A stretch of DNA of 64,000 bases from an uncultured Rhodoblastus sp. (GTDB lineage: Bacteria > Pseudomonadota > Alphaproteobacteria > Rhizobiales > Beijerinckiaceae). This document shows positions 54,070-63,734 of the stretch, piece after piece; within the stretch, counting starts at the first letter, position 1, and each line of letters begins with the position of its first letter. The stretch lies in the NCBI RefSeq assembly GCF_903903185.1, contig NZ_CAIUXT010000201.1, forward strand, positions 1 to 64,000, in the 5' to 3' direction. The position numbers and the translations under genes were made by a program. Under the pieces are notes generated by a model that was not told where the DNA came from, made no database searches, and was given only the letters and a program-made list of their open reading frames with translations.

Positions 54070-55470
54070 TCAGTGCGCCATCGCCTTGATGATGCTCTCG
54101 ACCACCTTTTTGGCGTCGCCGAACAGCATCATCGTATTATCCTTGAAGAACAACTCGTTCTCGACGCCGGCATAGCCCGAACTCATGCCGCGCTTGACGA
54201 ACATCACCGTCTTGGCCTTTTCGACGTCGAGGATCGGCATGCCGTAAATCGCCGAGGTCTTGTCGGTCTTGGCCGCCGGGTTGGTCACGTCATTGGCGCC
54301 GATGACGAAGGCCACGTCGGCCTGGGCGAATTCGGAATTGATGTCCTCCAGTTCGAACACGTCGTCATAGGGGACATTGGCTTCCGCCAGCAGCACGTTC
54401 ATGTGGCCGGGCATGCGGCCGGCCACCGGATGGATGGCGTATTTGACCTCGACGCCTTCCTTCTTGAGGAGATCGCCCATTTCGCGCAGGGCGTGCTGCG
54501 CCTGCGCCACCGCCATGCCATAGCCCGGCACGATGATGACTTTCGACGAATTTTCGAGAATATAGGCGGCGTCGTCGGGAGAGCCCTGCTTGACCGGACG
54601 GGTTTCCGCCGCGCCGGCCGCTGCCGCCGTCTCGCCTCCGAAACCGCCGAGAATCACCGAGACGAAGGAGCGGTTCATGCCCTTGCACATGATGTAGGAC
54701 AGGATAGCGCCCGACGAGCCGACCAGCGCGCCGGTGATGATCAGCGCCATATTGCCGAGCGTGAAGCCAATGCCCGCCGCCGCCCAGCCCGAATAGGAAT
54801 TGAGCATCGAGACGACCACCGGCATGTCGGCGCCGCCGATCGGCACGATCAGCAGGACGCCGAGCGCCAGCGAAATCAGCACGATCAGCAGGAACAGGAA
54901 ATGCGAGCCGGTCGCGAAGAAGGCGACGGCGAACAGGAACAGCGCCGCCGCCAGCGCGATATTGATCTCATGACGCTTCGGCAACATGATCGGCTTGCCC
55001 GACATGCGGCCGTCGAGCTTGAGGAAGGCGATAATCGAGCCGGTGAAGGTCAGCGCGCCGATCGCCGCGCCGAGCGACATTTCGATCAGGCTGGCGCTGT
55101 GAATGTCGCCGGGAACGCCAATGCCGAAAGCCTGCGGCGCGAACAGCGCGCCCGCAGCCACCAGCACGGCGGCGAGGCCGACCAGCGAGTGGAAGAAGGC
55201 CACGAGTTGCGGCATCTTGGTCATTTCGATCTTGCGCGCCAGATAGGCGCCGAAACCGCCGCCGAGCGCCAGTCCGAAGGCCGCCAGCAGCCAGCCGGAG
55301 AACCCGGCGGGCGGGCGCAGGGCCAGCGTGGTGACAATGGCGATCGCCATGCCGATCATGCCGTACTGGTTGCCCTTGCGCGAGGTGGTGGGATGCGACA
55401 GGCCGCGCAGCGCGAAGATGAACAGGACGCCGGATACGAGATAAAGCAGGGCCGCGAGATTGACGTTCAT
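54070..55470 (-). CDS. pntB: Proton-translocating NAD(P) transhydrogenase, beta subunit
   Basis: A 466-aa protein: nine membrane spans (from MNVNLAALLYLVSGVLFIFAL), then the NADP(H)-binding dIII domain from about 290 with SKVIIVPGYGMAVAQAQHALREM and NDVTNPAA. Together with the two alpha polypeptides it couples hydride transfer from NADH to NADP+ to proton entry. It supplies NADPH for glutathione reductase and biosynthesis. The start is five bases from the pntAB stop. Confidence 0.96.
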   Translation of the reverse strand: MNVNLAALLYLVSGVLFIFALRGLSHPTTSRKGNQYGMIGMAIAIVTTLALRPPAGFSGWLLAAFGLALGGGFGAYLARKIEMTKMPQLVAFFHSLVGLAAVLVAAGALFAPQAFGIGVPGDIHSASLIEMSLGAAIGALTFTGSIIAFLKLDGRMSGKPIMLPKRHEINIALAAALFLFAVAFFATGSHFLFLLIVLISLALGVLLIVPIGGADMPVVVSMLNSYSGWAAAGIGFTLGNMALIITGALVGSSGAILSYIMCKGMNRSFVSVILGGFGGETAAAAGAAETRPVKQGSPDDAAYILENSSKVIIVPGYGMAVAQAQHALREMGDLLKKEGVEVKYAIHPVAGRMPGHMNVLLAEANVPYDDVFELEDINSEFAQADVAFVIGANDVTNPAAKTDKTSAIYGMPILDVEKAKTVMFVKRGMSSGYAGVENELFFKDNTMMLFGDAKKVVESIIKAMAH

Positions 55471-55475
55471 GGACC

Positions 55476-55943
55476 TCAGCCCTTCTTCTTGTACATGGCC
55501 AGCATGCGCTCGGTGACGAGGAAGCCGCCGAAAATATTCACCGATGCGAGCACCAAAGCGATGAAGCCGAAGATCCGCGCCCAGGCCGGGCCGCTGTCCG
55601 CCGGCCCGGCGGCGGCGGCTGCAGCACCGGAGGCGTCGACGCCGACCGAAAGCAGCGCGCCGACCACGATGACCGAGGAAATGGCGTTGGTGACCGACAT
55701 CAGCGGCGTATGCAGGGCCGGCGTCACCGACCAGACCACGTAATAGCCGACGAAAATCGCCAGCACGAAGATCGCCAGCCGGAAGATGAAGGGATCGATC
55801 GCGCCGCCGGTGGCGGCATGGGCGGCCGCGCCGGCGGCGCCGGCGACCTGATCGGCGTAATTTTGCGCGGCTTCGGCGGCGGCGCGGGCGGCGGCGGCGG
55901 CGGATTGCGCCCGATCGACGATGGTTTGCGAGTCAGTAGCCAT
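55476..55943 (-). CDS. pntAB: Transhydrogenase alpha subunit 2 (membrane part)
   Basis: A 155-aa protein. An Ala-rich N-terminal helix ([20 protein letters not shown]) precedes three membrane spans with [24 protein letters not shown], the dII signature. This split form (PntAA, PntAB, PntB) is known from Rhodospirillum rubrum and most alphaproteobacteria. It is the middle gene of the operon. Confidence 0.94.
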   Translation of the reverse strand: MATDSQTIVDRAQSAAAAARAAAEAAQNYADQVAGAAGAAAHAATGGAIDPFIFRLAIFVLAIFVGYYVVWSVTPALHTPLMSVTNAISSVIVVGALLSVGVDASGAAAAAAGPADSGPAWARIFGFIALVLASVNIFGGFLVTERMLAMYKKKG

Positions 55944-56008
55944 GGAATTCGCCCCTCTCCTGGGCTGACGAAATTTTCGGGTTGGGCTCTATGAGCGGGT
56001 CGAAGGCT

Positions 56009-57145
56009 TCAGCCTTGCGCGAAAGCGGGATGAACGACGGCGCCGTCGCGCGTCAGCAGCGTCGCCTTGACCAGTTCTTCCTCGGGGTCGATCTTCAGGG
56101 CCTTGGTTTCCTTGTCGATCAGGGTTTCGAGGAAAGCATAGAGGTTTTTCGCGTAAAGCTGCGAAGCGGTGGCGGCGAGTCGGCTGGCGATGTTGAGAAA
56201 GCCGATGATTTTCACGTGATTGGCGGTGGTGACCACTTCGCCGGGCTTCGACAGGGCGCAATTGCCGCCGCGCTCCACCGCCAGATCGACGATGACCGAG
56301 CCGGGACGCATGGATTCGACCATTTCCGCCGTGATCAGCACCGGCGCCGGACGGCCCGGAATCAGCGCAGTGGTGACGACAATATCCTGCTTGGCGATGT
56401 GGCTGGCCGTCAGCGCTGCCTGTTTGGCCTGATATTCCTTCGACATTTCCTTGGCGTAACCGCCCGCCGTCTGCGCCTGCCTGAATTCATCGTCCTCGAC
56501 CGCCAGAAATTTGGCGCCGAGCGATTCGACCTGTTCCTTGGTTGCCGGGCGCACGTCGGTCGCGGTAATGACGCCGCCGAGGCGGCGCGCGGTGGCGATG
56601 GCCTGCAGTCCGGCGACGCCGACGCCCATGATGAAGATTTTCGCCGCCGGCACGGTGCCCGCCGCCGTCATCATCATCGGAATGGCGCGGCCATATTCCG
56701 CCGCCGCTTCGAGCACCGCGCGATAGCCGGCAAGATTGGCCTGCGACGACAACACGTCCATGACCTGGGCGCGGGTGATGCGCGGCATCAATTCCATGGC
56801 GAAGGCGCGGACCCCGGCGCCCGCGAGTCCCCGAAGAGCCTCCTGCTGGCCATAGGGGTCCATGATGGCCAATACCGCCGCGCCCGGATGGACGCCGGCC
56901 AGCGTCGAGGGGGAGGGCCGGCCGACCGCCAGCACGACATCGGCGCCCTCGACCGTCGCAGCCGCGTCGGCGGCGATCCGGGCGCCGGCCTTTTCGTAAT
57001 CGCCGTCGAGAATGCCGGAATTGACGCCGGCGCCCGACTGCACGACGACCTCCGCGCCCAGAGCGGCGAGTTTCTTGACGGTTTCTGGCGTCGCCGCGAC
57101 GCGCTCTTCATCGGCGGCGGTCTCGGCGGGAACGGCTATACGCAT
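56009..57145 (-). CDS. pntAA: Transhydrogenase alpha subunit 1 (NAD-binding dI)
   Basis: A 378-aa soluble subunit with two Rossmann domains of the alanine-dehydrogenase type: MRIAVPAETAADEERVAATPETVKKL at the start, AKIFIMGVGVAGLQAIATARRLGG (NAD motif) and the mobile loop with GGYAKEMS. It binds NADH and docks on the PntB dIII domain. First gene of the three-gene operon; upstream repeats at 57221-57306 may belong to its control region. Confidence 0.95.
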   Translation of the reverse strand: MRIAVPAETAADEERVAATPETVKKLAALGAEVVVQSGAGVNSGILDGDYEKAGARIAADAAATVEGADVVLAVGRPSPSTLAGVHPGAAVLAIMDPYGQQEALRGLAGAGVRAFAMELMPRITRAQVMDVLSSQANLAGYRAVLEAAAEYGRAIPMMMTAAGTVPAAKIFIMGVGVAGLQAIATARRLGGVITATDVRPATKEQVESLGAKFLAVEDDEFRQAQTAGGYAKEMSKEYQAKQAALTASHIAKQDIVVTTALIPGRPAPVLITAEMVESMRPGSVIVDLAVERGGNCALSKPGEVVTTANHVKIIGFLNIASRLAATASQLYAKNLYAFLETLIDKETKALKIDPEEELVKATLLTRDGAVVHPAFAQG

Positions 57146-57220
57146 GAACGGCTCCAGATGGCCCGCGATGCGCGGGTCTTGAAAGGCGCGCGGCGGCCCG
57201 CGCGCAAAATCGGCTTGGAA

Positions 57221-57306
57221 TTTTCCCGAGAATTTTTCCCGAGAATTTTTTAGACTTTATTCTCGGGAATTTATTCCTGGGCGTTTTCGCGAGCATTTTT
57301 CGCGAG
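57221..57306. repeat. Cluster of 13-bp-period direct repeats and an inverted copy
   Basis: TTTTCCCGAGAA occurs at 57221-57232 and 57234-57245; an inverted copy forms an 11-bp stem (57236-57246 with 57259-57269). A second motif, TTTTCGCGAG, occurs at 57284-57293 and 57297-57306. Both direct repeats have the same 13-base period. They lie between the coxIV-like gene and pntAA, both minus strand, so they could serve as operator for pntAA or as transcript-end structure for the gene upstream. They are unusually AT-rich for this genome. Confidence 0.7.
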
Positions 57307-57372
57307 GGTTTTTTTCCGGGATTCTCCTGAAATCTCCCTTGTTTTTCAGGGCGCCCAGGGCTTTGGAATGGG

Positions 57373-57552
57373 TTAAAGGGTCAGGTAGGCGAGCAGCAAC
57401 ACGGCAAGAACGACCCCTATCGTCGCCCATTTGAGCAGATCGATGAAAAACCGGTAGGTGGCGACATGCGCCGCATAATCCATCGCCGGAGAATAATTCA
57501 TCGACGCGTGCCCATCCGGGTGGTCGCCTGCGGTCAATTGGTCCGCCGCCAT
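57373..57552 (-). CDS. aa3-type cytochrome c oxidase subunit IV
   Basis: A 59-aa protein with one membrane helix. AAGGGGAG precedes ATG 57552. The polar N-terminal part has HASMNYSPAMDYAAHVATY, matching the bacterial COX4_pro_2 pattern (M-D-Y-x-x-H-x-x-T-Y), and the helix is ATIGVVLAVLLLAYLTL. It stabilises the aa3 oxidase but other cox genes are not in this window; many alphaproteobacteria carry it alone upstream of pnt genes. Confidence 0.88.
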   Translation of the reverse strand: MAADQLTAGDHPDGHASMNYSPAMDYAAHVATYRFFIDLLKWATIGVVLAVLLLAYLTL

Positions 57553-57725
57553 GTTTTTCTCCCCTTGAGCGACAGGCTCCGTTGCAAGCCTCGCCCTTTT
57601 TGGTTTTCTCAAAAGGACTGGCCCAAGGCAATCCTTATTAGGTCTCGGTGGCAGTTTGGCGAAATCGGCGTCGCGGTCAAGCCCGACAGAAAGTTGAAGA
57701 TTGAAAGTCGGGTCACAGGCCGGGG

Positions 57726-59078
57726 TCAAAGTCCGACCTGCTCCAGCGCCGCCTGCTGCCGCGCCGCCACAGCGTCGAGATCGAAATCCGCCAGCGCCTC
57801 CTCGAACAGGCGATGGAAATTGAGCCGCGCCGAAAGATGCAGGAAGGCGCCGCCGAGGCCGATGGCCGCGCGGTCCATGAAAACGAATTCGCGTGGAATT
57901 TGCACCGACCCCTTTTCACGCAATTGCGCGTGGACCTGCGCCGCCTCGCGCCGGCCATAGGCGCCCGCCTTGACGCCATCGGCGATGGTGCGGACGCGGT
58001 CTTCGAGCAGCGGACCGAGAATGAAGCGCGCCCAGATGGTCAAGGTCTCGATCCGGTCGCTGTTGAGGCCTCGAAAACCCCAGGACTCGTAGGCATGGGC
58101 GATCTGGTCGCGGTTGTCGGCGCGCAAGGCGCGATAAAGCTGGATCACGCCGCCGACGAAGGATGGCGGGAAAATCCGTACGCAGCCATAATCGAGCAGG
58201 TTGATTCCCGCGGGTTCTCCGTGCGCGCCGTCCCCGCGAAACACCGTGTAATTGCCGAGATGCGGGTCGCCGTGGATCACGCCGTAATGCGCGAAAGGCC
58301 GCCACCAGGCGGCGAAAATCGCCTTGGCGATGGTGTTGCGATGCTCTTCCGGCGCCTCGACGAGGGACAGAAGCTTCTCGCCCTCCAGCCATTCGAGCGT
58401 CAACAGACGCCCGGTGGAAAGCCCGTCGAAAACGCCGGGAACGCGCACTTCCGGGCTGTCCGCCAGCATGATCCGGTAGAGACGCGCATGTTTCGCCTCG
58501 CGGAAATAATCCAGCTCCTCGCGCAGCCGCTCGGCGACTTCCTGCGCCGCCTCGCGCGCGTCGATCGCCGAATCGATCCGCCGGTGCAGGGCCAGAGCCA
58601 GGTCGAGCTGGGCGAGATCGGCCTCGACCGCCGAGGCCATGTCGGGATATTGCAACTTGCAGGCGAGATCCTCCCCCTCCGGTGTGGTCGCGCGGTGAAC
58701 CTGGCCGAGCGAGGCGGCGGCAGTCGGATGCAGATCGAAAGCGCCGAAACGTTCGCGCCAGTTCGGCCCCAGTTCGGCGGCCATGCGGCGGCGCACGAAG
58801 CCCGCGCCCATCGGCGGCGCCTCGCTCTGCAGGCTGGCCAGGGCCGCCGCGTAATCGGCCGGCAAGGCCTCTGGGATGGTGGCGATCAGCTGCGCCGCCT
58901 TCATCAGCGGACCCTTGAGCCCGCCGAGCGCGCGGGCGAGCGCCAGAGCGTCGCCGTCGCCGCCCTCGCCAAACAGCCTCCCGCCGGCCATACGCGCGGC
59001 AAAACCGCCCGCCTGCGCGCCAATGGCGAGATATCGCGCGGCCCGGGCCGAAAAGCGATTTTCCTCGTTATCCTTCAT
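57726..59078 (-). CDS. UbiB/ABC1 (AarF) family atypical kinase
   Basis: A 450-aa protein. The ABC1 KxGQ-like segment is degenerate here (KGPLMKAAQLI); the Ala-rich nucleotide loop region TAAASLGQVHRAT, the VAIK-type Lys in DLACKLQYP, catalytic HGDPHLGNYTVF and DFG-equivalent LLDYGCVRI are present. ATG 59078 has AAGGAAG upstream. UbiB-type proteins support ubiquinone synthesis or lipid homeostasis through ATPase activity. No ubiquinone genes are adjacent. Confidence 0.88.
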   Translation of the reverse strand: MKDNEENRFSARAARYLAIGAQAGGFAARMAGGRLFGEGGDGDALALARALGGLKGPLMKAAQLIATIPEALPADYAAALASLQSEAPPMGAGFVRRRMAAELGPNWRERFGAFDLHPTAAASLGQVHRATTPEGEDLACKLQYPDMASAVEADLAQLDLALALHRRIDSAIDAREAAQEVAERLREELDYFREAKHARLYRIMLADSPEVRVPGVFDGLSTGRLLTLEWLEGEKLLSLVEAPEEHRNTIAKAIFAAWWRPFAHYGVIHGDPHLGNYTVFRGDGAHGEPAGINLLDYGCVRIFPPSFVGGVIQLYRALRADNRDQIAHAYESWGFRGLNSDRIETLTIWARFILGPLLEDRVRTIADGVKAGAYGRREAAQVHAQLREKGSVQIPREFVFMDRAAIGLGGAFLHLSARLNFHRLFEEALADFDLDAVAARQQAALEQVGL

Positions 59079-59226
59079 GGGTCTTTTCTTCCTTCGCGGC
59101 GAGCCGCGAAGGATTGATCCCTCGCATGAGCCGTAACGGCGTCTTTGGACGCCCGTGATCCGGCCGGCTTCGGTCGGGTTTGCTCGTGGCCGGCCCCGCG
59201 GGGGCCGCACATCAATTCCTGCCCCC

Positions 59227-60177
59227 TTATAGTCGCAGCAAGGTCGCGCGGATCAAATCCTCGGCGGCGCGCGGCTGGGTCACCGGCAGCATATGGCCGC
59301 CATCGATCAAGGTCAGCTGCGTATTCGGGTTTTTCGCGCAAAAATCCTCGCCCTGCGCCTTGGGGTCGAGCAAATGGTCCTGCGCGCCGAACAAGACGCC
59401 GATCGGCAATGCGAGCGAGGCATACCGCGCCGCCATTGGCGGCAGTTCTTCGGGCTGATGCGCAATGTCGCGCGCGGCGGCGATCAGCGCCGGCGGCCGC
59501 GCCGAAAGGATCGCCCCGCCACGCCGCCAGTAGTCGCGCGCCATCGGCTCGGGACCGAACACCTCTTTGCGCGCCGTATTGAACGACAGCAGCGTCGCGA
59601 GCGGCCCCAGGGTCCAGGCGCCAAGCCATAGCGCGAGGGGCGAGCGGAACGCCAGCGCTCCGAAAGGCTTTGGCGGAGCGGAGATCGAGTGGGTCAGCGG
59701 CGCGATCAGGGCGAGGCCGCCGACTTTGGCGGGATGGTCGAGCGCCAGAGCCAGGGCAACGGCGCCGCCGAGCGAATGTCCGACGACCAGAGGTTGACGC
59801 AAGTTCATCTTGTCGATGATTTTGGCGACCAGATCGCCCTGCGCCTTCAGGCTCTGCGAGGGCGCCGCCTGGGAATAGCCCGAACCCGGCCGGTCGATCA
59901 GCACGATCCGGCGCTCCGGAAACCGGCCCGCGAGCGCATAGGTGAAATTGTTCAGTTGGCCGAGCAGCCCGTGAATGAACAGGATCGGCGGCGGCGAAAG
60001 CCCCGGCTTGTCGCCGCTGTCGATCACATGCAGGCGCAGGCCGCCAATGTCGATGAATTGGCCTTTTGGAGGAGCCAGCGCCTCGATCAGGCGACAGAGG
60101 CCGATATTGAACAGGACCAGCGCCGCGATGGCGAGCAGTGTCCAGAACAGGAACGAGAGCAGAAGGAGAACGGCCAT
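59227..60177 (-). CDS. Membrane-anchored alpha/beta hydrolase
   Basis: A 316-aa protein with an N-terminal membrane anchor (MAVLLLLSFLFWTLLAIAALVLF) and a hydrolase fold. FIHGLLGQLNNF forms the oxyanion loop, VVGHSLGGAVALALAL holds the nucleophilic Ser, DHLLDP the acid and GGHMLP the catalytic His. Probably an esterase or lipase facing the periplasm; substrate unknown. Confidence 0.87.
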   Translation of the reverse strand: MAVLLLLSFLFWTLLAIAALVLFNIGLCRLIEALAPPKGQFIDIGGLRLHVIDSGDKPGLSPPPILFIHGLLGQLNNFTYALAGRFPERRIVLIDRPGSGYSQAAPSQSLKAQGDLVAKIIDKMNLRQPLVVGHSLGGAVALALALDHPAKVGGLALIAPLTHSISAPPKPFGALAFRSPLALWLGAWTLGPLATLLSFNTARKEVFGPEPMARDYWRRGGAILSARPPALIAAARDIAHQPEELPPMAARYASLALPIGVLFGAQDHLLDPKAQGEDFCAKNPNTQLTLIDGGHMLPVTQPRAAEDLIRATLLRL

Positions 60178-60437
60178 GTTTGCTCAGGGGACGCGGGCGA
60201 ACTGGCGCAGGACCATCTGCTCAAACAACGCAATGTCAATCGTCGGCGCGCTCACAATGCCGGTTTTGCGGGGCGCGGGCGGCGGCGAGCGGCCGAACGA
60301 TCGGCCTTGAAGCCGACGCAAGCACAGAATTCGCGTTCCATTGGACGGACCCAAACTTTTTTCCTTCATTCCGGTCCGCCTCGCGCGGACTTTTGAGGCT
60401 TTTGTCCTTTACGGGGACGACATTTCAATTCAGCCTC
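60178..60437. other. Divergent spacer, no gene seen
   Basis: About 260 bases between the alpha/beta hydrolase and the promoter of the beta-oxidation operon. No supported ORF or RNA. Confidence 0.4.
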
Positions 60438-60471
60438 TTGCCGCGCCTCAAATTATCGTTTATATGTAAAC
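60438..60471 (+). promoter_or_regulatory. Promoter with overlapping operator of the beta-oxidation operon
   Basis: TTGCCG (60438-60443), 17 bases, TATATG (60461-60466). An inverted repeat GTTTA-TATG-TAAAC (60458-60471) overlaps the -10 element, a placement typical for a repressor that responds to acyl-CoA. A perfect 18-base palindrome GCGCGGCCATGGCCGCGC (60481-60498) follows in the leader. The regulator is not encoded nearby. Confidence 0.5.
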
Positions 60472-60526
60472 CAATATCGGGCGCGGCCATGGCCGCGCAA
60501 AATTTCAAAAAAAGCCGGAGGAAACC

Positions 60527-62314
60527 ATGCCGAGTTACCAGGCGCCCGTCGCGGACGTCCTTTTCCTGCTCAATGACGTGTTGCGCATGCAAGATCATGA
60601 CGATCTCGCCGGCTATGCCGAAGCCTCGCCCGACATCGTCGTCGCCGTGCTCGACGAGGCGGCCAAGCTCGCCGGGCAGCAATTGCAGCCGGTAAACCTG
60701 TCCGGCGACCAGGAAGGCTGCCGCCGCGCCGCCGACGGCTCGGTGCAGACGCCCAAGGGTTTCAAGGCCGCCTATGACGCCTATGCGGAAGGCGGCTGGA
60801 TTGGTCTAGCCTTCGACCCGGCCTATGGCGGCCAGGGCCTGCCCTATCTGCTGGCCGCCGCCGTCAGCGAATTTTTCATCTCCGCCAATATGTCGCTGTC
60901 GATGTATCCGGGACTGACCGCCGGCGCGGCGGCGGCCCTGTTGACCCATGGGTCGGAAGAGCTGAAACGGCTTTACGCGCCGAAAATGCTCGAAGGCCGC
61001 TGGACCGGCACGATGAACCTGACCGAGCCGCATTGCGGCACCGATCTCGGCCTGTTGAAGACGCGCGCGACGCGGCGCGACGACGGTTCTTTCTCGCTGA
61101 CCGGCCAGAAGATTTTCATCTCCGCCGGCGAACATGATCTGACCGAGAACATCGTCCATCTGGTGCTGGCGCGCATCGAAGGCGCGCCGGCCGGCGTCAA
61201 GGGCATATCGCTGTTCGTCGCGCCGAAATTCCTGCTCGACGCGGCGGGAAACCCCTCAGAGAAAAACGCAGTGTCCTGCGGTTCGATCGAACACAAGATG
61301 GGCATTCACGGCAATTCGACCTGCGTGATGAATTACGACGGCGCGCAGGGGTGGCTGGTCGGCGAGGAAAATCGCGGCCTCAACGCCATGTTCGTGATGA
61401 TGAACGAAGCGCGACTAATGGTCGGCGTGCAGGGGCTGGCGCAATCGGAAGTCGCCTATCAGAACGCCGCATCTTACGCGCGCGAGCGTTTGCAGGGCCG
61501 CGCCCTTACCGGCGCGAAAAGCCCGGAAAAGCCCGCCGATTCCCTGCTGGTCCATCCGGACATTCGCCGCATCTTGCTGGAAATCCGCGCCTTCAACGAG
61601 GCGGGTCGGGCCTTTGCCTTGTGGCTGGCGCTGCAAAGCGACATCGCCCATCGCAGCCCGGACGCCAAGGCGCGCGAAAAGGCCGCCGATCTGCTCGGCC
61701 TGATGACGCCGGTGCTCAAGGGCGTGCTGACCGACCGGGGCTTCGACAATTGCGTCAAGGCGCAGCAGGTTTTCGGCGGCCATGGCTATATTGTCGAATG
61801 GGGCATGGAGCAATTCGTGCGCGACGCCCGGATCGCCCAGATTTACGAAGGGGCCAACGGCATCCAGGCGCTCGATCTGGTCGGGCGCAAGCTGCCGGCG
61901 AATGGCGGGCGGGCGATCACCGCTTTCCTGACCGAGGTCGGCGCCTTCCTCAAGGCCAACGATGGCGACGAGGCGCTCAAACCCCTGCTCGGCCCCCTGA
62001 GCGCCAGCCTCGGCCATTTGCAAAAGGCGACGCTCTGGCTGATGCAGAACGCCCTGGCCGCTCCAGACAATGCGGGGGCCGCCGCCACCGATTACATGCA
62101 TCTGCTGGGGCTGACGGCGCTGGGTTACATGTGGGCGAAAATCGCCAAGGCGGCCTTTGCCGACGCCGATCCGGCGCGCGCCGACTTTTTGCAGGCCAAG
62201 CGGGCTTGCGCCCTGTTCCATGCCGAGCGCATCCTGCCGGAAACCGCCTTGCGCCTCGCCCGCATCCAGACCGGCGCCGGCGTGACCATGAGCCTGCCGG
62301 CGGAGCTGTTTTGA
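60527..62314 (+). CDS. Acyl-CoA dehydrogenase (long type with C-terminal domain)
   Basis: A 595-aa flavoenzyme, longer than the 380-aa classical type because of an extra C-terminal domain. FAD/substrate motifs: MNLTEPHCGTDLGLLKTRA, TGQKIFISAGEHDL, and the base-bearing region IAQIYEGANGIQALDLVGRK with QQVFGGHGYIVEWGMEQFVRD. GGAGG lies before the ATG. It catalyses the first step of fatty acid beta-oxidation, alpha,beta-dehydrogenation, passing electrons to ETF. Thiolase and FadJ-type genes follow. Confidence 0.94.
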   Translation: MPSYQAPVADVLFLLNDVLRMQDHDDLAGYAEASPDIVVAVLDEAAKLAGQQLQPVNLSGDQEGCRRAADGSVQTPKGFKAAYDAYAEGGWIGLAFDPAYGGQGLPYLLAAAVSEFFISANMSLSMYPGLTAGAAAALLTHGSEELKRLYAPKMLEGRWTGTMNLTEPHCGTDLGLLKTRATRRDDGSFSLTGQKIFISAGEHDLTENIVHLVLARIEGAPAGVKGISLFVAPKFLLDAAGNPSEKNAVSCGSIEHKMGIHGNSTCVMNYDGAQGWLVGEENRGLNAMFVMMNEARLMVGVQGLAQSEVAYQNAASYARERLQGRALTGAKSPEKPADSLLVHPDIRRILLEIRAFNEAGRAFALWLALQSDIAHRSPDAKAREKAADLLGLMTPVLKGVLTDRGFDNCVKAQQVFGGHGYIVEWGMEQFVRDARIAQIYEGANGIQALDLVGRKLPANGGRAITAFLTEVGAFLKANDGDEALKPLLGPLSASLGHLQKATLWLMQNALAAPDNAGAAATDYMHLLGLTALGYMWAKIAKAAFADADPARADFLQAKRACALFHAERILPETALRLARIQTGAGVTMSLPAELF

Positions 62315-62329
62315 GTTAGGGGCGCTCTT

Positions 62330-62454
62330 CCTTCTCCCCTTGCGGGAGAAGGTGGATCGACGCCGGAGGCGTCGAGATGGATGAGGGACCGCACTTGGCG
62401 GCGACGCCCCCTCATCCGGCGCTCCGCGCCACCTTCTCCCGCAAGGGGAGAAGG
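62330..62454. repeat. RIME-like intergenic palindrome
   Basis: The outer arms form a perfect 26-bp inverted repeat (62330-62355 with 62429-62454; it reads CCTTCTCCCCTTGCGGGAGA and onward). Inside are a 7-bp hairpin CGACGCC-GGA-GGCGTCG (62359-62375) and a 9-bp inverted pair (62379-62387 with 62409-62417). This mosaic of nested stems matches the RIME/BIME-type elements of Rhizobiales. It separates the dehydrogenase and thiolase genes and may control mRNA processing. Confidence 0.8.
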
Positions 62455-62515
62455 GATGAAGCTGAAATATCCGTGAAACAAATTAAATCGACATTCGTCC
62501 CAAAGAGGAACCGCC

Positions 62516-63721
<1,206 letters not shown>

Positions 63722-63734
63722 ACGGGAGATACCG

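Noticed and set aside
53923-55743. 606-codon plus-strand frame over pntB
   Set aside because: Antisense shadow; repetitive Arg/Asp/Gln composition, no family features.
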